From Coix lacryma-jobi var. lacryma-jobi (lineage: Eukaryota; Streptophyta; Magnoliopsida; Poales; Poaceae), in NCBI GenBank assembly GCA_009763385.1, contig CM019827.1, forward strand, positions 112,495,204-112,559,203: a stretch of 64,000 nt of DNA, given 5' to 3'. A model generated the notes under the pieces. The model worked only from the letters and a program-made list of their open reading frames with translations. It did not search any database and was not told the origin of the DNA. The position numbers and the translations under genes were made by a program. Shown piece after piece: positions 1 through 12,111 of this stretch. The number at the start of each line of letters is the position of its first letter. The stretch's first letter is position 1.

Positions 1-3000
1 CCTTTGCGAGGGCGGCCACCACCTGCGCGGACTTCTCCGCCTCCTCCGAAAAGGATCTCTCCACCTCCGCCACAAGCTCGGCCACCTCCCTGAAGATGGA
101 CCGCGCCTCCCGCGGAACCCCCTGCCGAGTCGGCCGCTCGACGGGGACCATGGCGCCGGACGGGCTCGGCGTGTCGGGATATGGCCACACCGATCGATCG
201 GCCTCGACGGTGGGCAGGTCCTCCTCCTCCTGCCCGAGCAGCGTCGGCGGCGGCCCACCAACCAGTGGCACAGGCTGCGGCTCCCTCCGCCCCTCCTCCG
301 TCTCCTCCTGAGGCGACGACGCGGCCTCGCGTGGAGGCAGGGAATCGAGCTGTGGTGGGTCGCTCGAGGGGTGGCTCATCCCCAAGCTATCCGGATCTCC
401 TGGCGTCCTATCGACCCCGGCCGGTGCCTCGAGTGCTTCCTCCAGCGTTGAGCCCTCGACTGGGGGCGGCACCCGCTCCAGCTCATCCAATAGCTCCTCC
501 ACCGTCGGCACCTTCTCCACCAACGCCTCCCCCTCCTTCTCCCTCTCCGCGGGCGGGCGAGGCTCCGTCGGTGGGGGAGCCTATCCGGTGGGATGGCCCG
601 TGCGGGGCCTCAAAGGCCGCTATCCCCTCAGCCTCAGACGCCGACGGAGCCGCGCCTATCTTCGGTGCTCCCCCCAAGGTGGTCGTCATGGCAGGGGGAG
701 AAGTGGCCTTCTCGGTAGGCGCCACTGGAGGAGGAGGAGGAGGCGGTGCCGCGACGGACGCGGTGGCGGCAGGCTCGGCGCTAGGAGCCACGGTCCCTGC
801 TGAAAAAGGAGAACAAAATCGTCAGAATCAGGAAAGACCCTCGACCCCCATGGTCGACGGCATCGGCCTCACCAAGATCCGCGGCGGCCATCTGACTTCC
901 TCGACCCATGGCCGCTTGAGCCTTCACCAGCCAAGCGGCCTCTCCAGCGGAAGAAGGGTCCATACCTCGAGGTGCCTGGATCCGCCTCCTGCCGGGAGCG
1001 CTTCTCCCTGGAAAATCCAGAAACGGCACACATCGTCAAAGGTAAAGAGGTAAAGCTTCGATACCGACGAAATTAAGAAATGTTACTTACCCAAAATGGC
1101 GACGGGACTTCTTCCCCGAGTCGCCGGACCCACTCGGGGGCTTCGAGCCCGCCCTATGGCTCGAGCCATGCTCCCGGGCCGTCTCCGTGTGGCTCGGACG
1201 GGGGGAGGGCTCTCGGTGCTTCCCGTGGCTCGGCCTCGATGGGGAGCCCCCCTTCTGTCCCTTGTCGCGGGGGGGCGACCGTGTCCCCTTCGAGCGGTCC
1301 CCTTGGCGCCCTTCCTTGCGCGGGCTCCGGGACCTGCTCCGGCGCTCGCGCTGGCGGTCGCGCCCCCCCCGTATCCGCCTCTTTCTCCCGGTGGCGGTGC
1401 GGCGACGGGCTCCGGGGTCGCCCGCGACTCTGGTCACGAGACGACCGGGGGCTCCCCCCCCGACGGTCATGGTGGCGGGGGCTCGACGCCCCATCATGTT
1501 GCCTGCTCCTCCGCGGGCTCGACGTCGTCCTCGACGGCTCGCGGCGGTCGGACCCGGAGTCCTTCTTTGACGTGTTGGCCGCTTCTCGAGGGCCGGCCCT
1601 TCTCAAGACCCCCCACCTGGGTCGACACGGCCGCGGCCTCCTTCTGCGCCGTGGCGGTGGCGCTCCGAGTCCAAGGCTTCTTCACGACGGGGGGCGCGTC
1701 CGGCACGGAGCTCGATGTGCCCTGAGCCCCCGACGAAGCGGAACCTTGCGTGGCCTTTCGCTGCTGTGTCCCACGCGGTCCCTTCGCTGGCGGGACCTCC
1801 AAGACATCCTCCTGCACAGAGGAGCGGTCAGCCCTGATGTCGACGACCCCCGCGTGCCTCAAGCGCGCATCCATCCCTTCGTCATCACTGTCATCCTCAT
1901 CGTCATCCTCCTCCTCCGAGCTCGTGGAGCTGAGCTCGGGGGACTCCTCCCCAGGCTACCGGTTACGACGAGCCTTCGCAAGCCTCTGCTCCCGAGCCGC
2001 TCGACGCAAATTCTTCTCTTTCTCTTTCTTCTTCCTGACATCCTTACTCTCCTTGTCCTTCTGAGCAGAGAGGCGCCTCACCTGTGTCTCCGCGGCATCC
2101 TCCCTCACCGGGGGCCTCGACGCGCGACATGTGAACACCCCCTGCAAAAAAGAAACTCGATAAGAAAAAACCATAAGGAGAGTAAAACAAGATTCAGAAA
2201 AAGAGAAAGGAGGGGAGGCTCGAGACAGCCTGACTCGAGGATGGCTTACCAAGTCAAGACACCCCTCGTCAGGCGCCATGGGGATCAGGTTGGTGTCCTC
2301 GGGGACGAACAACCCATGGATCGTGATCGACACCCGGGAGACGCCCTCGCTCCGAGGCAGCCTTTCCTCGGCCATCCTCGACTCGTTCAGTGCCTCGAGC
2401 GGGGCCTTTGGCCCCATCTCGTGCATGAGGAGGGGGCGGTCCGCCAGAGGAAGGACCCTCCGCTGGTGGAACGCCCAAATAACCGTCGGGACGGTCAATC
2501 CCTTGTCCTCCACCAACGACCGCATCGTCTTCATCAGCGGCATCAGGTGGCGCTGCCGGTCCGCTGCGACGCCCTAGGTCCACTTCTCCGGGCGCTGGGT
2601 GATGACCCCACTGGTGTACTGCGGAAGGAGCCCACCCTCGTTCCGCAGGTAGAACCAATGGTCGTCCCACCCCGCCTGGTTGGTGGAAAGCTTGTAGCGG
2701 AGGTATTCGCGGGGGACGTTGGCCGACGAGGTCCCGGTCCTCGCGGTGACGGTGAGAGAGCCCACACGCATGAGCCTCCTCCCGCTAGGTTTCAAGGCCT
2801 TGAGGAAGAGCTCGCCCCAGAAGAGGTGGATGAACATCTCCCAGTGCGGCTCGATCTTCAAATATCCCTCGCACACCGCGGCAAAGATGGCGGCGTGCGA
2901 GATTGAGTTGGGGGAGAAGTGCTGCAGCTCCACCTCAAAGTGGTGAGCTAGCCCCCGCATGAAGCGGCTCGGCGGAACGCCGAGCCCCATGCGGTGGTAG

Positions 3001-3410
3001 CGCGTGAAGCTCACCACATACCCCTCCGGCGGGTGCGGCTCCCGGTGATCCTCCGACGGAAGAACCCACCACGCGGGTCCCTCCTGCGGGTTGGGACGAA
3101 GAAGCCCCTGGGCCACCAGCGAATCCAGCTCGCGTTGCGTCATCTTCGACGGGCTCCAGTCTTCGGCCGGCAGCGCCGGAGTCTGAGCGGCCAAGGCAGC
3201 GACGGCGCGGATTTGAGCGGCGGATGGGCGACCGGGAAGGTTACCAATCGCTAGACGGGGGAGAAGGCGTGTGGGAGCTGCGGCGGCTGGGAAGGCAAAG
3301 GCAAAGTAAAAGAAACCCTCACCCCTCTTTCGATATTTATAAGAGAAAACCCAACGGGCGGGGTCTCCCGCTGCGGCGAAAAGGCAGCCGCACGCATTTA
3401 ATGTGCCCAC
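1..3410 (-). pseudogene. Antisense extra gene of element A (PF04195-like, acidic and Arg-Ser domains), broken
   Basis: Reading right to left, the first exon runs from about 3410 (or a later ATG near 3143) to 2250. It encodes a domain of the putative gypsy-type transposon family (PF04195/Transposase_28), with Trp- and His-rich segments at about 3080-2600. A canonical donor (GTAAGC at 2249) and a TTTTTTGCAG acceptor give a 108-bp intron (2249-2142). Downstream come a Lys/Glu-rich stretch, an acidic Ser-Glu-Asp run near 1940-1880, an Arg-Ser-rich region (about 1560-1095), a second donor GTAAGT at 1090 and an acceptor CAGCAG near 797. A Pro/Ala-rich exon follows, then helical Glu-rich sequence that leaves the window. 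TAG stops at 2574-2576 and 1956-1958, and a frame change in the Arg-Ser region, make this copy non-functional. Its function is unknown; the Arg-Ser part resembles splicing-factor RS domains in composition only. Confidence 0.65.
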
Positions 3411-4350
3411 CTAACCGCATCTCGAGCCGGTCGACAGGTACACGCGGCAACTTTGCACTCGCTCCGCTCCTCCGGGCCCACCACGGCCGCCGCTCCGACT
3501 TCTTGTCAGTTGCCCTAGCGCCACGATCTCCACTACCTCGCCTAAAAAGGCGCGCCCAACGGGCAGAAGAATTCCAAGCGACGGAGACTTCTTCACGAAG
3601 GTAAAAACGGGCCCCGGCCCTAAGCCTCGAAGCAGCGAAGGCTGGCCCTCGAAGAGGGTTCGACAGCCGGCTTCGAGCACCCGAGTCAGGGACACTAAGG
3701 GGCGCCACTCGCAGCATTGCTCGAGGGCCAAGCCCTTGAGGCCCCTCACGTGTATCCAAGGCAGGGCGCACGACGTGCACTGAGATCCCCACGGAGGGAG
3801 GCATCGAGCCACCGGGTCCTATCGAATGGACCCGGCACTCCTTCAGACCGAGCGCCCATGCTTTATGAGATCGCCTCCGGGCTACAGTCAACCCTATCGA
3901 ACGGGGCACGAGGTCTCACTTGGATTTCCCCATTACCAGCTCACCGGGAACCTCGATACTCGCCCGCTCGTGGTAGTACGAGGCATCCCCCTCGCATCCG
4001 ATCGAAAGGACTCACGGGATGACAAGCCAGGGAACCGGCGTGCCGGATAGCTCGAAGAGCCGGCCGGTCGGTTCAACCTGGCATCCCTCGACGAAAGAGG
4101 GTCTAAAAACTCGGGGGCTCGACACTCCCGGACCTAAAAAATGCAACTAACACTCACGCTCGTAAAAAAGCCCACGAGGGAGTCCTAACCACTCCCCCGT
4201 GGCCTCGGGGGCTACACCCGCGGGTGTCGCACGCACGACACCCACGGAATCGAAACAACTAAACCCTCGAAGACCAGTTAGTAACCCTCTAGATCCCGGC
4301 AGAGAGCCCCTGCTTGAGTGCCAGCACTCAAACAAGGGCTCGGGGGCTAC
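3411..4350. other. Non-coding 3' region of element A with polypurine tract
   Basis: No convincing coding region. The DNA is GC-rich with many CTCGAG/CTCGAAG-type hexamers, which are also frequent in the A-family LTRs. The last bases before the LTR (about 4335-4349, with GGGCTCGGGGGCTA) are G-rich and sit where a polypurine tract is expected. Confidence 0.5.
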
Positions 4351-5606
4351 TGTCGGGGGACCGTAAAAGGGGTACCCCCAATCAACGCAAAACAAATAGG
4401 TTTAACCTAGAACACCAATTAATAAACACAGCTAGACTAACCTTCCAAAGAACCGACCGCCTCCTAGTAGCCTACCCCTCGAGCCCTGGCGCGTAGGCCA
4501 CGAACCCGCTACAGTCGTGCACCGCTCCTCGGGACGCTGCGCAGGGACCTCGAGCCTCTCCAGCACGATAGCTTATCCCTCGAGGCTCATTACACCCCAG
4601 GCCTCGAGCTGGAGCCCGACCTCCACTCACCCGAGCCCTCCGCGCCGGGGCTCGGGCGAGTGCTCCACTACCCTTCGAAGCCCCCCACGAAGAGGAAGCT
4701 TCCCGTTCCCCAGCTCTGACGACCGTACCAACCCCACGCAGCGCATTTAATGCTTTCACCTACTCCGGTCCCATCCTCTGGCACACGATGCGTGCCACAG
4801 CGAGCCAGAGTCAGGGTCAAACCTCGTTTTCACCACAGGCATAGTCAAAAGGAGACGTACAACACTGTTAAGCCATACTCTACACTGTTACACGTCCAAA
4901 CCACGTCTCGAGGCCCGGATGCCTGCTGCTCAATCGGGTTTCCCGAGACTTGCCCATACCTGCGGGGACTCGAGCCCCCTGTAGGCGCCACCTCGAGGCC
5001 GGCTCTGAGCCCCTTGAGCCCCGGTTACTTCCATGCTATTGGAGGACAAGTACCCCAAGACTCGGAGGGACCCGACCACGTCATGTACGTGCCGGAATAG
5101 ACGCTACATGGCCTCACGTCGCCACACCTCCACGCCCGCGCCCGGGAGGGAGGCCATGCTTCAAGGACGCTTCAACAGCAACCCCCACGTCGGCTCCAGT
5201 GGCATCGACAAGACGGGATTCCTACTCTCCGCCATATTGGGCATTGTACATCCCGACTCCTGTATCAGACCTATGTAACTCTGGCCTCCTCTTGCTCTAT
5301 AAAAGGGGACACCAGGGACCTTCACTGACCCGGTTACACAGATACGACTAGACGCACAAGTCCGCACAAGTCCACACCACACACACATACGAGTCCGGAC
5401 TCCGGTCCACGCTCGTTGGGCTTGTATTGCCCCTGTACAAGCACTTAGGTGCAAGTAATACAAGAACCTCCTCCCCCCGCTGGACGTAGGGCCTTCTTTG
5501 CCCGAACCAGGATAAATCCTTGTGTCATCTTGCATCACCATCCAGGAAGAGAGCACGCGATCATATTACTAGTTGGTGTCATACCCCCGGGGTCGAAACA
5601 CCGACA
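4351..5606 (+). repeat. 3' LTR of element A (1256 bp)
   Basis: It starts TGTCGGGGGACC and ends CACCGACA. A TATA box (TATAAAAG) is at 5297-5304. The reverse complement of 7106-8322 (solo LTR F) matches it along its length, including the first and last about 60 bases, which defines both ends. CTCGAG-type sites are frequent inside. Confidence 0.85.
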
Positions 5607-6079
5607 CGAATAAGACAAAAAAAAGTTGTCTAGATTTCTCGTCAAGTCATGCGTTTAGGTATTTAGGTGGTTAGCGTTTGAGATTAACCATGCACCAATG
5701 CAAGAGTGTCAGCTAGATATCTTTGTGTTCTGCAACATGGTGTTCCCCAATTATGAATTCATCCTACGAACTTGATGAGATGGTTCTATTGTTTATGTTT
5801 ATACAAATCATTTGTAATCTTATTCATTCAAAGAATAAGTTAGTCATGAACCAATCGGTTCTAATTTTTCTTGCCAAATGTAATGGTGATGTCTTTATAG
5901 TAAAACTTAGCGGCAGGTTATCATACCCTGTTATGTGTTTTCCCCTACAACACAACTGATACAACAATTATTTTCATGTAACTACTGGTTCAGTTCTGCC
6001 TAAAATTTGCAACTAAAAAGTAAATCCGATAAGAGCACGTGATTCTGAACGAACGAACCTTGTTTTTAATGAACCACTA
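5607..6079. other. Host spacer between elements A and B
   Basis: AT-rich sequence with no gene I can recognise. By position it is the continuation of the DNA now found at 19005 onward, split by insertion of element B. It is therefore probably distal 3' flank of the KNOX gene. Confidence 0.5.
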
Positions 6080-6360
6080 TGTAAGGAACAGTAGTATGCG
6101 GTACAAGGAAGGAAGAGTAAAATACGACGACGAACGGCACGACGGCCGAATTGGGGAATTTAGAAATTTAGGGTTTGTTCATTTCTCATACATGCCCTCT
6201 CCTCTCCTCAACTCAGGAATATATAGAGACTCATTTGGACCACGATGGGCCTGCGAACTTGGAGTTGGGCCGGCGGGCTCTGACTGGCCTTGGCGTGACC
6301 TGCTTCCCTAAAGTGGACGCGCCTTGCTCCTCCTTGTCGTCAGCAGGCGGGTTGCTGACA
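6080..6360 (-). repeat. 3' LTR of element B (281 bp)
   Basis: On the plus strand it reads TGTAAGGAACAG to GTTGCTGACA, with the same length as the copy at 18724-19004. A TATATA-type box lies on the minus strand near 6227-6220. The pyrimidine-rich stretch just to the right is the polypurine tract of the minus-strand element. Confidence 0.9.
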
Positions 6361-6379
6361 TTCCCCTCCTCTTCAGAAC

Positions 6380-7105
6380 CGGCACGACCCCATGTCGGTT
6401 CTCGCGGAAACTGTTAGCGCAGCACAGACAACGGCTCCTAGGTTGCCAGCTCCACCGGCATATGGGACCACTGAATCAGGCCCTGTTCAGCAGGGTGATC
6501 GCCGGAGGACCAGCGCCTTTGGAGCACCCAGAGAGGGACCTGAAACCCCTGCATATCAGAAGAGAAGACCGGAGAAACCAACTGATCACCTGGGACAGAC
6601 TTCAACTATGATACGTGAAACACCGGATGTATGGCTGAACTTGGGGGAAGAGCTAGCTGATAAGCCACGAGGCCAATCTTCATGATGATTTTGAAGGGTC
6701 CAAAGAACTTGAATGCCAACTTGTTGTTTGCCCGACGAGCTAGAGATGATTGTACATACGGCTGTAGCTTCAGAAACACACTATCATTGACACCGAATTC
6801 GCGTTCAGAGTGGCACTTATCAGCCTGCCTCTTCATGCGATCTTGAGCTCTGGACAGGTGTTGCTTGATAAGAGTGTGCATGAGTTCACGATCTTCGAGC
6901 CACTGCTGCAATTCAGGCACCGAAGCAGCCTCATCGATGTTCAGGCCCAAGTGTCGAGGAGGAAACCCATACAACACCTCAAAGGGTGACCGACCGAGAG
7001 CAGAATGCAAAGAAGTGTTATACCAGAATTCCGCAAGAGACAGCCACTTGCTCCAGCTGGAGGGACAGGCGTGGGCGAAACAGCGAAGGAAAGTCTCCAC
7101 ACACT
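6380..7105 (-). pseudogene. Element B integrase C-terminal part and chromodomain remnant
   Basis: Resumes the integrase exactly left of solo LTR F and runs through the conserved W-Y-N-T and P-F-E-V-L-Y-G motifs and the C-terminal G-P-F-K and H-P-V-F-H-V-S segments to a TAG at 6608-6606. The same frame continues to about 6380 with a W/V-rich stretch (I-Q-W-S-H, L-A-T) that looks like the degenerate chromodomain tail of Reina elements. It is interrupted by two more stops. No function is retained. Confidence 0.7.
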
Positions 7106-8322
7106 TGTCGGTGTTTCGAACCCGGGGGTATGACACCAACGAGTAATATGATCGCGTGCTCTCTTCTTGGATGGTGATGCAAGATGACACAAGGATTTAT
7201 CCTGGTTCGGGTGAAGAAGGCCCTACGTCCAGCGGGGGAGGATGTTCTTGTATTACTTGCACCTAAGTGCTTGTACAGGGGCAATACAAGCTCAATGAGC
7301 GTGGACCGGAGTCCGGACTTGAGTGTGTGTGCGTGGACTCGTGTCGCGCAAGCCCGTGCGTAACCGGGCGCGTGAAGACCCCTGGTGTCCTCTTTTATAG
7401 AGCAAGAGGAGGCCAGGGTTACACAGGAATGATACAAGAGTCGGGATATACAAAGCCCAATACGACGGAGGGTAGGAAATCTGTCTTGTCGGGGTTACTG
7501 GAGCCGGCGTGGGTGTTGCTGTTGAGGCGTCCCTGAAGCGTGGCCTCCATTCCGGGCGCGGACGTGGAGGCGTGGCGACGTGGAAGTCGTGCTGCGCCCA
7601 TTCCGGCACGTACTGGACGTGTCAGGGTCCCTTCAGATCTTGGGGCACCTGTCCTCCAATAGCATAAAAGCAGTTAGGGCTCGAGGGGTGCGGAGCTGGC
7701 CTCGAGGTGGCGCCTACGGGAGGCTCGAGCCCCCGCTGGTATGGGCAAGTCCCGTGAAATTCGATTGAGTAGCAGGCATCTGGGCCTCGAGACGTGGCTT
7801 GGACGTGCAACAGTGTAGGGCATGGGTTAATAGTGCCTCACTGGTGCCTTTTTGCCCATACTTGTGGTGAAAACGAGACTTGACTCTGCCCTAGTTCACT
7901 GTGGTACACGTTGGGTTGCAGAGGACGTGACTGGAGTAGGTGGATGTATTAAATGCACGGTATGGGGCCGGCATCCGATGTCTGCGCCGCTCGAGGGAAG
8001 CATGAAGCGTCTCGAGGGATAGGCTGTTGTGCCAGAGAGGCTCGAGGTCCCCGCGTGGGGTCTCGAGGTGTGGCGTCCGGCTGTGGGGGGCTCGAGGCCT
8101 ATATGCCAGGACTCGAGGGTTTAGTGGAGCGCTCGCCCGAGGCCTGGCTCGGAGGGCTCGGGCGAGACGAAGAGCGAGCGCCAGCCCGAGGCCTGGCTTG
8201 GTGGGCCAGCGTTGTAGGCCTCGAGGGGGTTGGACTAGTTAGGTTTGTTACTAATTGGTGTTCTAGGTTTACCCTATTTGTTTTGCGTTGATTGGGGGTA
8301 CCCTTTTGGTGTTCCCCCGACA
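7106..8322 (-). repeat. F: solo LTR of the element-A family, inside element B integrase
   Basis: It reads TGTCGGTGTTTCG on the left to CCCCCGACA on the right, the reverse complement of an A-family LTR. It is flanked by a perfect 5-bp duplication ACACT (7101-7105 and 8323-8327). No internal sequence is present, so this is the product of recombination between two LTRs of one insertion. The minus-strand TATA box TATAAAAG is at 7399-7392. Like LTR A it is rich in CTCGAG sites. Confidence 0.92.
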
Positions 8323-10554
8323 ACACTGGTTGACACGCTCGGTCTGACCGTCCGTCTGAGGATGATAAGAAGAGCTGAAGCGCAAATCTGAACCAGCCAA
8401 GGTAAAGAGGAGCTGCCAAAACCTGCTGGTGAAAATGCGATCACGGTCAGATATGATGGCCTTAGGCATACCATGGAATGGTAAACATTGTCCATAAAGG
8501 AGCGAGCCACTGATGCTGCAGTGAACGGGTGGCGAAGGGGAATAAAATGAGCAAACTTAGAGAACTTATCAACAATAACCAGGATTGCGTTATAATTCCC
8601 TGAGTGCAGCAGGCCTTCGATGAAATCCATGGAAACGACTTCAAAAGATGTAGCAGGGACTGCTAAAGGCTGCAACAATCCAGGATAACGAACATGGTTG
8701 GGCTTGGCCTGAATACAGATAGAACAGGACTGCACACGGCGCCAAATATCTACCTTCATGCCCGGCCAAAAGAACAACTGTTTAATCTTGGCGTAGGTGA
8801 CTGGGGCGCCCGAGTGACCACCCACTGGACTGGAATGAAGTGCATGAAACACTTGAGTTTGAATCGCAGTATTGGAACCAAGCCAAATACATCCCTTGTA
8901 ACGAAGGACTCCTTGGACCAGGGTATACGGAGGGCGAGCATCAGGCTACACCACCAGCTGAGACAGTAATGACATTGCGTCTGGATCTGAAGCATAGCCC
9001 GCGACCACGGATTCCAGTCAATCATGTTGAGCTGTGGACATAGCACAGAGGACCTCCGAATGGGGACGATGAGAAAGCGCATCAGCGGCGCTATTCTCCG
9101 TCCCTTTCCTGTAAATGATATTGTACTGCAGGCCAAGGAGTCGGGAGAACACGCGCTGCTGCCAAGCTGTATACAGCCGCTGCTCGTTCAAATGGACAAG
9201 GCTGCGATGATCCGTGTGAATGAAGAATTCTGCTTGCAGTAAGTAGTGACACCACTGATCAACAGCCATGAGGATCGCCAAATATTCCTTCTCATAGACT
9301 GACAACCCTTGATTGCGTGGGCTAAGAGCTTTGCTGATAAACGCGAGGGGGTGTCCATTTTGCTGCAGAACTGCACCCACGCCCAAGCCGGACGCATCAG
9401 TCTCGATGTGGAAGGGCTGAGAGAAATCCGGGATAGCAAGCACTAGGGCAGTACAGAGAGCCTGCTGGAGTAAGGAAAAGGCCTGCTGGTGGACAGTGGT
9501 CCAGACGAACAACTGATCTTTCTTAAGCAGTTCGGTCAATGGCTTTGCAATGATCCCAAAATGTTGGACGAACTTTCTGTAATACCCGGCCAAACCGAGG
9601 AAACCCCGAAGTTCCTTGACTGATTTAGGCACCGACCAATCAAGGACAGCTTGAACCTTAGCAGGGTCAGTGGAGATGCCCTCAGCACTGACCACGTGAC
9701 CTAAATACTGAATAGACTGTCGTGCGAAACTGCACTTAGACAACTTCAGTTTCCATTGGTCCTTGCGGAGCCACTGAAACACTTGCCGAAGGTGTTGAAC
9801 ATGCTCTGCAAAAGTCAGGCTGAAGACCAAAATATCATCAAAGAAGACCAGCACAAAGCGCCGAAGGCCGGGAGCCAAGGTAGCATTCATGGCACCCTGA
9901 AACGTGTCGGGAGCGCTAGTAAGACCAAAAGCCATGACACGGAACTCATATTGCCCCAAGTGCATCTGAAACGCAGTTTTCTGTTCATCATCCGGGTGTA
10001 GCAGGATCTGATGGAACCCGGCTCGTAAATCCAGCGTGGAAAACCACTTAGCATGTGATAGTTCATCCATAAGCTGGTCAAAGACTGGTACAAGAAACTT
10101 GGACTTGCTGGTCAATGCATTAAGGTGCCAAAAATCAACACAAAAGCGGTAACTGCTGTCTTTCTTTTGAACCAGCAACACCAGAGAAGAGAAAGGGCTA
10201 GAACTGTGCTGTATGAGGCCTTGGGAAAGCATTTCCTAGACCTGCCGCTCAATTTCATCTTTGAGTTTGGGAGGGTAGCGGTAGGGCCAAATGAACACTG
10301 GCTGTGCGCCTGGCAGCAAGGGAATTTTGTGATAGCAGGCTCGGGATGGTGGCAGGGAAACTGGCAAACTGAAAAGATCCTCAAAATCAGTGAGCAGACC
10401 CTGAATTTCAGGTGGAAGAGTGTCCATACCAACTGAAGGAGACGCTTCATGGCCGACAGACTCAATGTGGAGCAAAATCTGAGCAGGGTCTACTACAGAG
10501 ACACCCTGGAGCAGCCGGGTGTTACCCTCATATGGAATCAACAACCACTTTTGT
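8323..10554 (-). pseudogene. Element B pol: reverse transcriptase, RNase H, integrase (first part)
   Basis: Same frame as gag. The reverse transcriptase lies at about 10230-9600, with active-site F-F-D-D at 9845-9834 and F-G-L-T-S-A-P upstream. RNase H (E-T-D-A-S-G near 9400, T-D-H-R-S-L near 9210) follows, then the integrase zinc region (H-S-x-x-x-G-G-H-S-G and C-x-x-C near 8830-8720) and catalytic core (M-D-F-I-E-G, then S-D-R-D near 8445). Breaks: TAG at 10238-10236, TGA at 9020-9018 and a frameshift close to 8465, after which the core continues in another frame. Solo LTR F interrupts it at 8322, just after the conserved T-E-R-V-N-Q motif. Confidence 0.8.
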
Positions 10555-12111
10555 TGCTAATGAACTTGCATGGGACTGAAAGATTCGAGCCAATCCATTC
10601 CAAGGATTAAATCAAATGTTGCCAATGGAAGCACATGAAAATCAGATTGGAAGGAACACTGATTAACAGACCAAGACACTTGCTGCAACATCTGAGAACT
10701 CTGAAGCAAACCACCGCCAGCCACCTGAACCGTAACTGAGATGGGAAAGGATTGAAAACTTGGCAAGCGACTGACCAGAGCCGAGTTAATGAAAGATGAG
10801 GAACTGCCCGAAACCACCAGTATAGTCACGGGAACAGAACCCACATAGCCCATCAGCTGAATGGTCCGCGCAGCAAGCGAACCAGAGGTCACGACTTTGG
10901 AGATTGCCAGAAACAACTGCTCGGAGGCGACCTGATTAGAGCTATCCAGTTCAGAAGACTCCTCATAATCCACAGAGTCCCATAGGGCTTGCACAGCATG
11001 AAGGACCTCAGGAGCACACTGGTGGTCCTTACTCCACTTGGCATTGCACTTGAAATAGAGTCCGAGCGCCCGACGGTAAGACTTGACCGCCTCAAGCTTG
11101 GCATCTGATGAAGTAGCAGCCGTCGAAGGCTGAACAGCAGGCTTGTCTTGAGGCGTGCACGAGGCCAACACCGTTTTGCCTTGAGAAGACCAATCACCAG
11201 CACGGGACGCCCGACTAGAATGGCCAGGCCCAGCCTCCTCTTGTAACAAAGCCAGAGTGCAAGCAGAATCCAAATCGGGGGGACGGAGAACCAAGACGAC
11301 AAACTTAATATTCTGTTGAAGCCCACCAATGAAACGCATGGTAAAGAACATGGGGTCGGTACTAGGAGAATAGGCCGCCAACTGGTCGACCAATTCAGTG
11401 AACTGAGTAATATAGTCGGAAACAGAAGATGATTGTTTAGCGTGGAAAAGTTGCCAGATCAGCAACTCTTTCTGATCGCGGTCAAAACAATCATGCAAGA
11501 GACGACAAAAAACGGGCCAATCGGAGAAATCTAGAGTAGGCTCAATGGACTGGAACCAACAGGCTGCGGCTTTGTCGAGGTGTTGCTTTGCGACACAGAT
11601 CCAAACGGATTCTGGAATGTTGTACATGTCGAAATAGTCCTGACACAGGGATCGCCATAGACGGGGGTTTTCGCCATCGAAGCGAGGGAACAAGAGCTTA
11701 GGTAGGCGACCGGTGGCTAGGGAAGCGGTAGGTTGAGCGACAACGAGGGGATGATGTTGTGGGTAAGGAAAAGGGGGGCGGGGTGGGGGCTGGTGGATAG
11801 TAGGTCGAGGTGGCGGTGGAGGATGCTGGAAGGCGAGCGGCGGAGGCCGAGGAATTGCGAAGGCAGGGGTATGAGAGAATGGGGGTGAGGTGTGAAACGT
11901 ACCCTTGGCCGGGACGTGAGTCTAGGTCGTGACGACCCCAGACTCCACATCCTGTGGCATCGAGTCGACGCGGTGCCCGTGGGGCGGAGATCCGGTGACG
12001 CTGGCCACCGGAGGCGCGGTCGCCGAAGATGGAGACGCGAATGGACCGTGGCGGAGCGACGCGGCGTCAAACATCTGGCGGCCGTGCGAGCCAGAGCGTT
12101 GCTAAACCGCC
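10555..12111 (-). pseudogene. Element B gag, main part, with protease
   Basis: This is the continuation of gag left of element G. A Pro/Ser-rich linker (about 12070-11700) leads into a retrotransposon gag domain beginning near 11693 (FDGENPRLW and following). Then come a zinc-knuckle region near 11060 and an aspartic protease segment near 10850-10580 ending in a GMDWL motif. Two key residues are changed. The protease aspartate of the usual D-S-G triad is Val (codon 10814-10812), and the first knuckle cysteine position holds Tyr (11057-11055). The frame ends at a TAG (10557-10555) but stays open in the same frame beyond it, so gag and pol were once one reading frame. Non-functional. Confidence 0.75.

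Larger units (their letters stand above)
1..5606 (+). mobile_element. Element A: Tat-lineage Ty3/gypsy retrotransposon, 3' part
   Basis: This is the 3' end of a plus-oriented LTR element whose gag-pol lies off the left edge. A long antisense gene (positions 1-3410, minus) with a gypsy-type transposon domain is followed by about 900 bp of non-coding DNA. A G-rich stretch ends just before the LTR at 4351, which fits a polypurine tract. No primer-binding site follows 5606, so that is the outer end. The 5 bases after it are CGAAT, but the matching duplication lies outside the window. An antisense extra gene between pol and the 3' LTR is known for Tat-lineage elements (Grande, RIRE2, Retand); the assignment rests on that layout because pol is not visible. 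Confidence 0.75.

Noticed and set aside
1080..2906. 608-codon plus-strand frame in element A
   Set aside because: It is the complement of the antisense gene, whose splice sites, acidic run and domain make sense on the minus strand.
5607..5611. CGAAT as target duplication of element A
   Set aside because: The other end of A is outside the window, so it cannot be tested.
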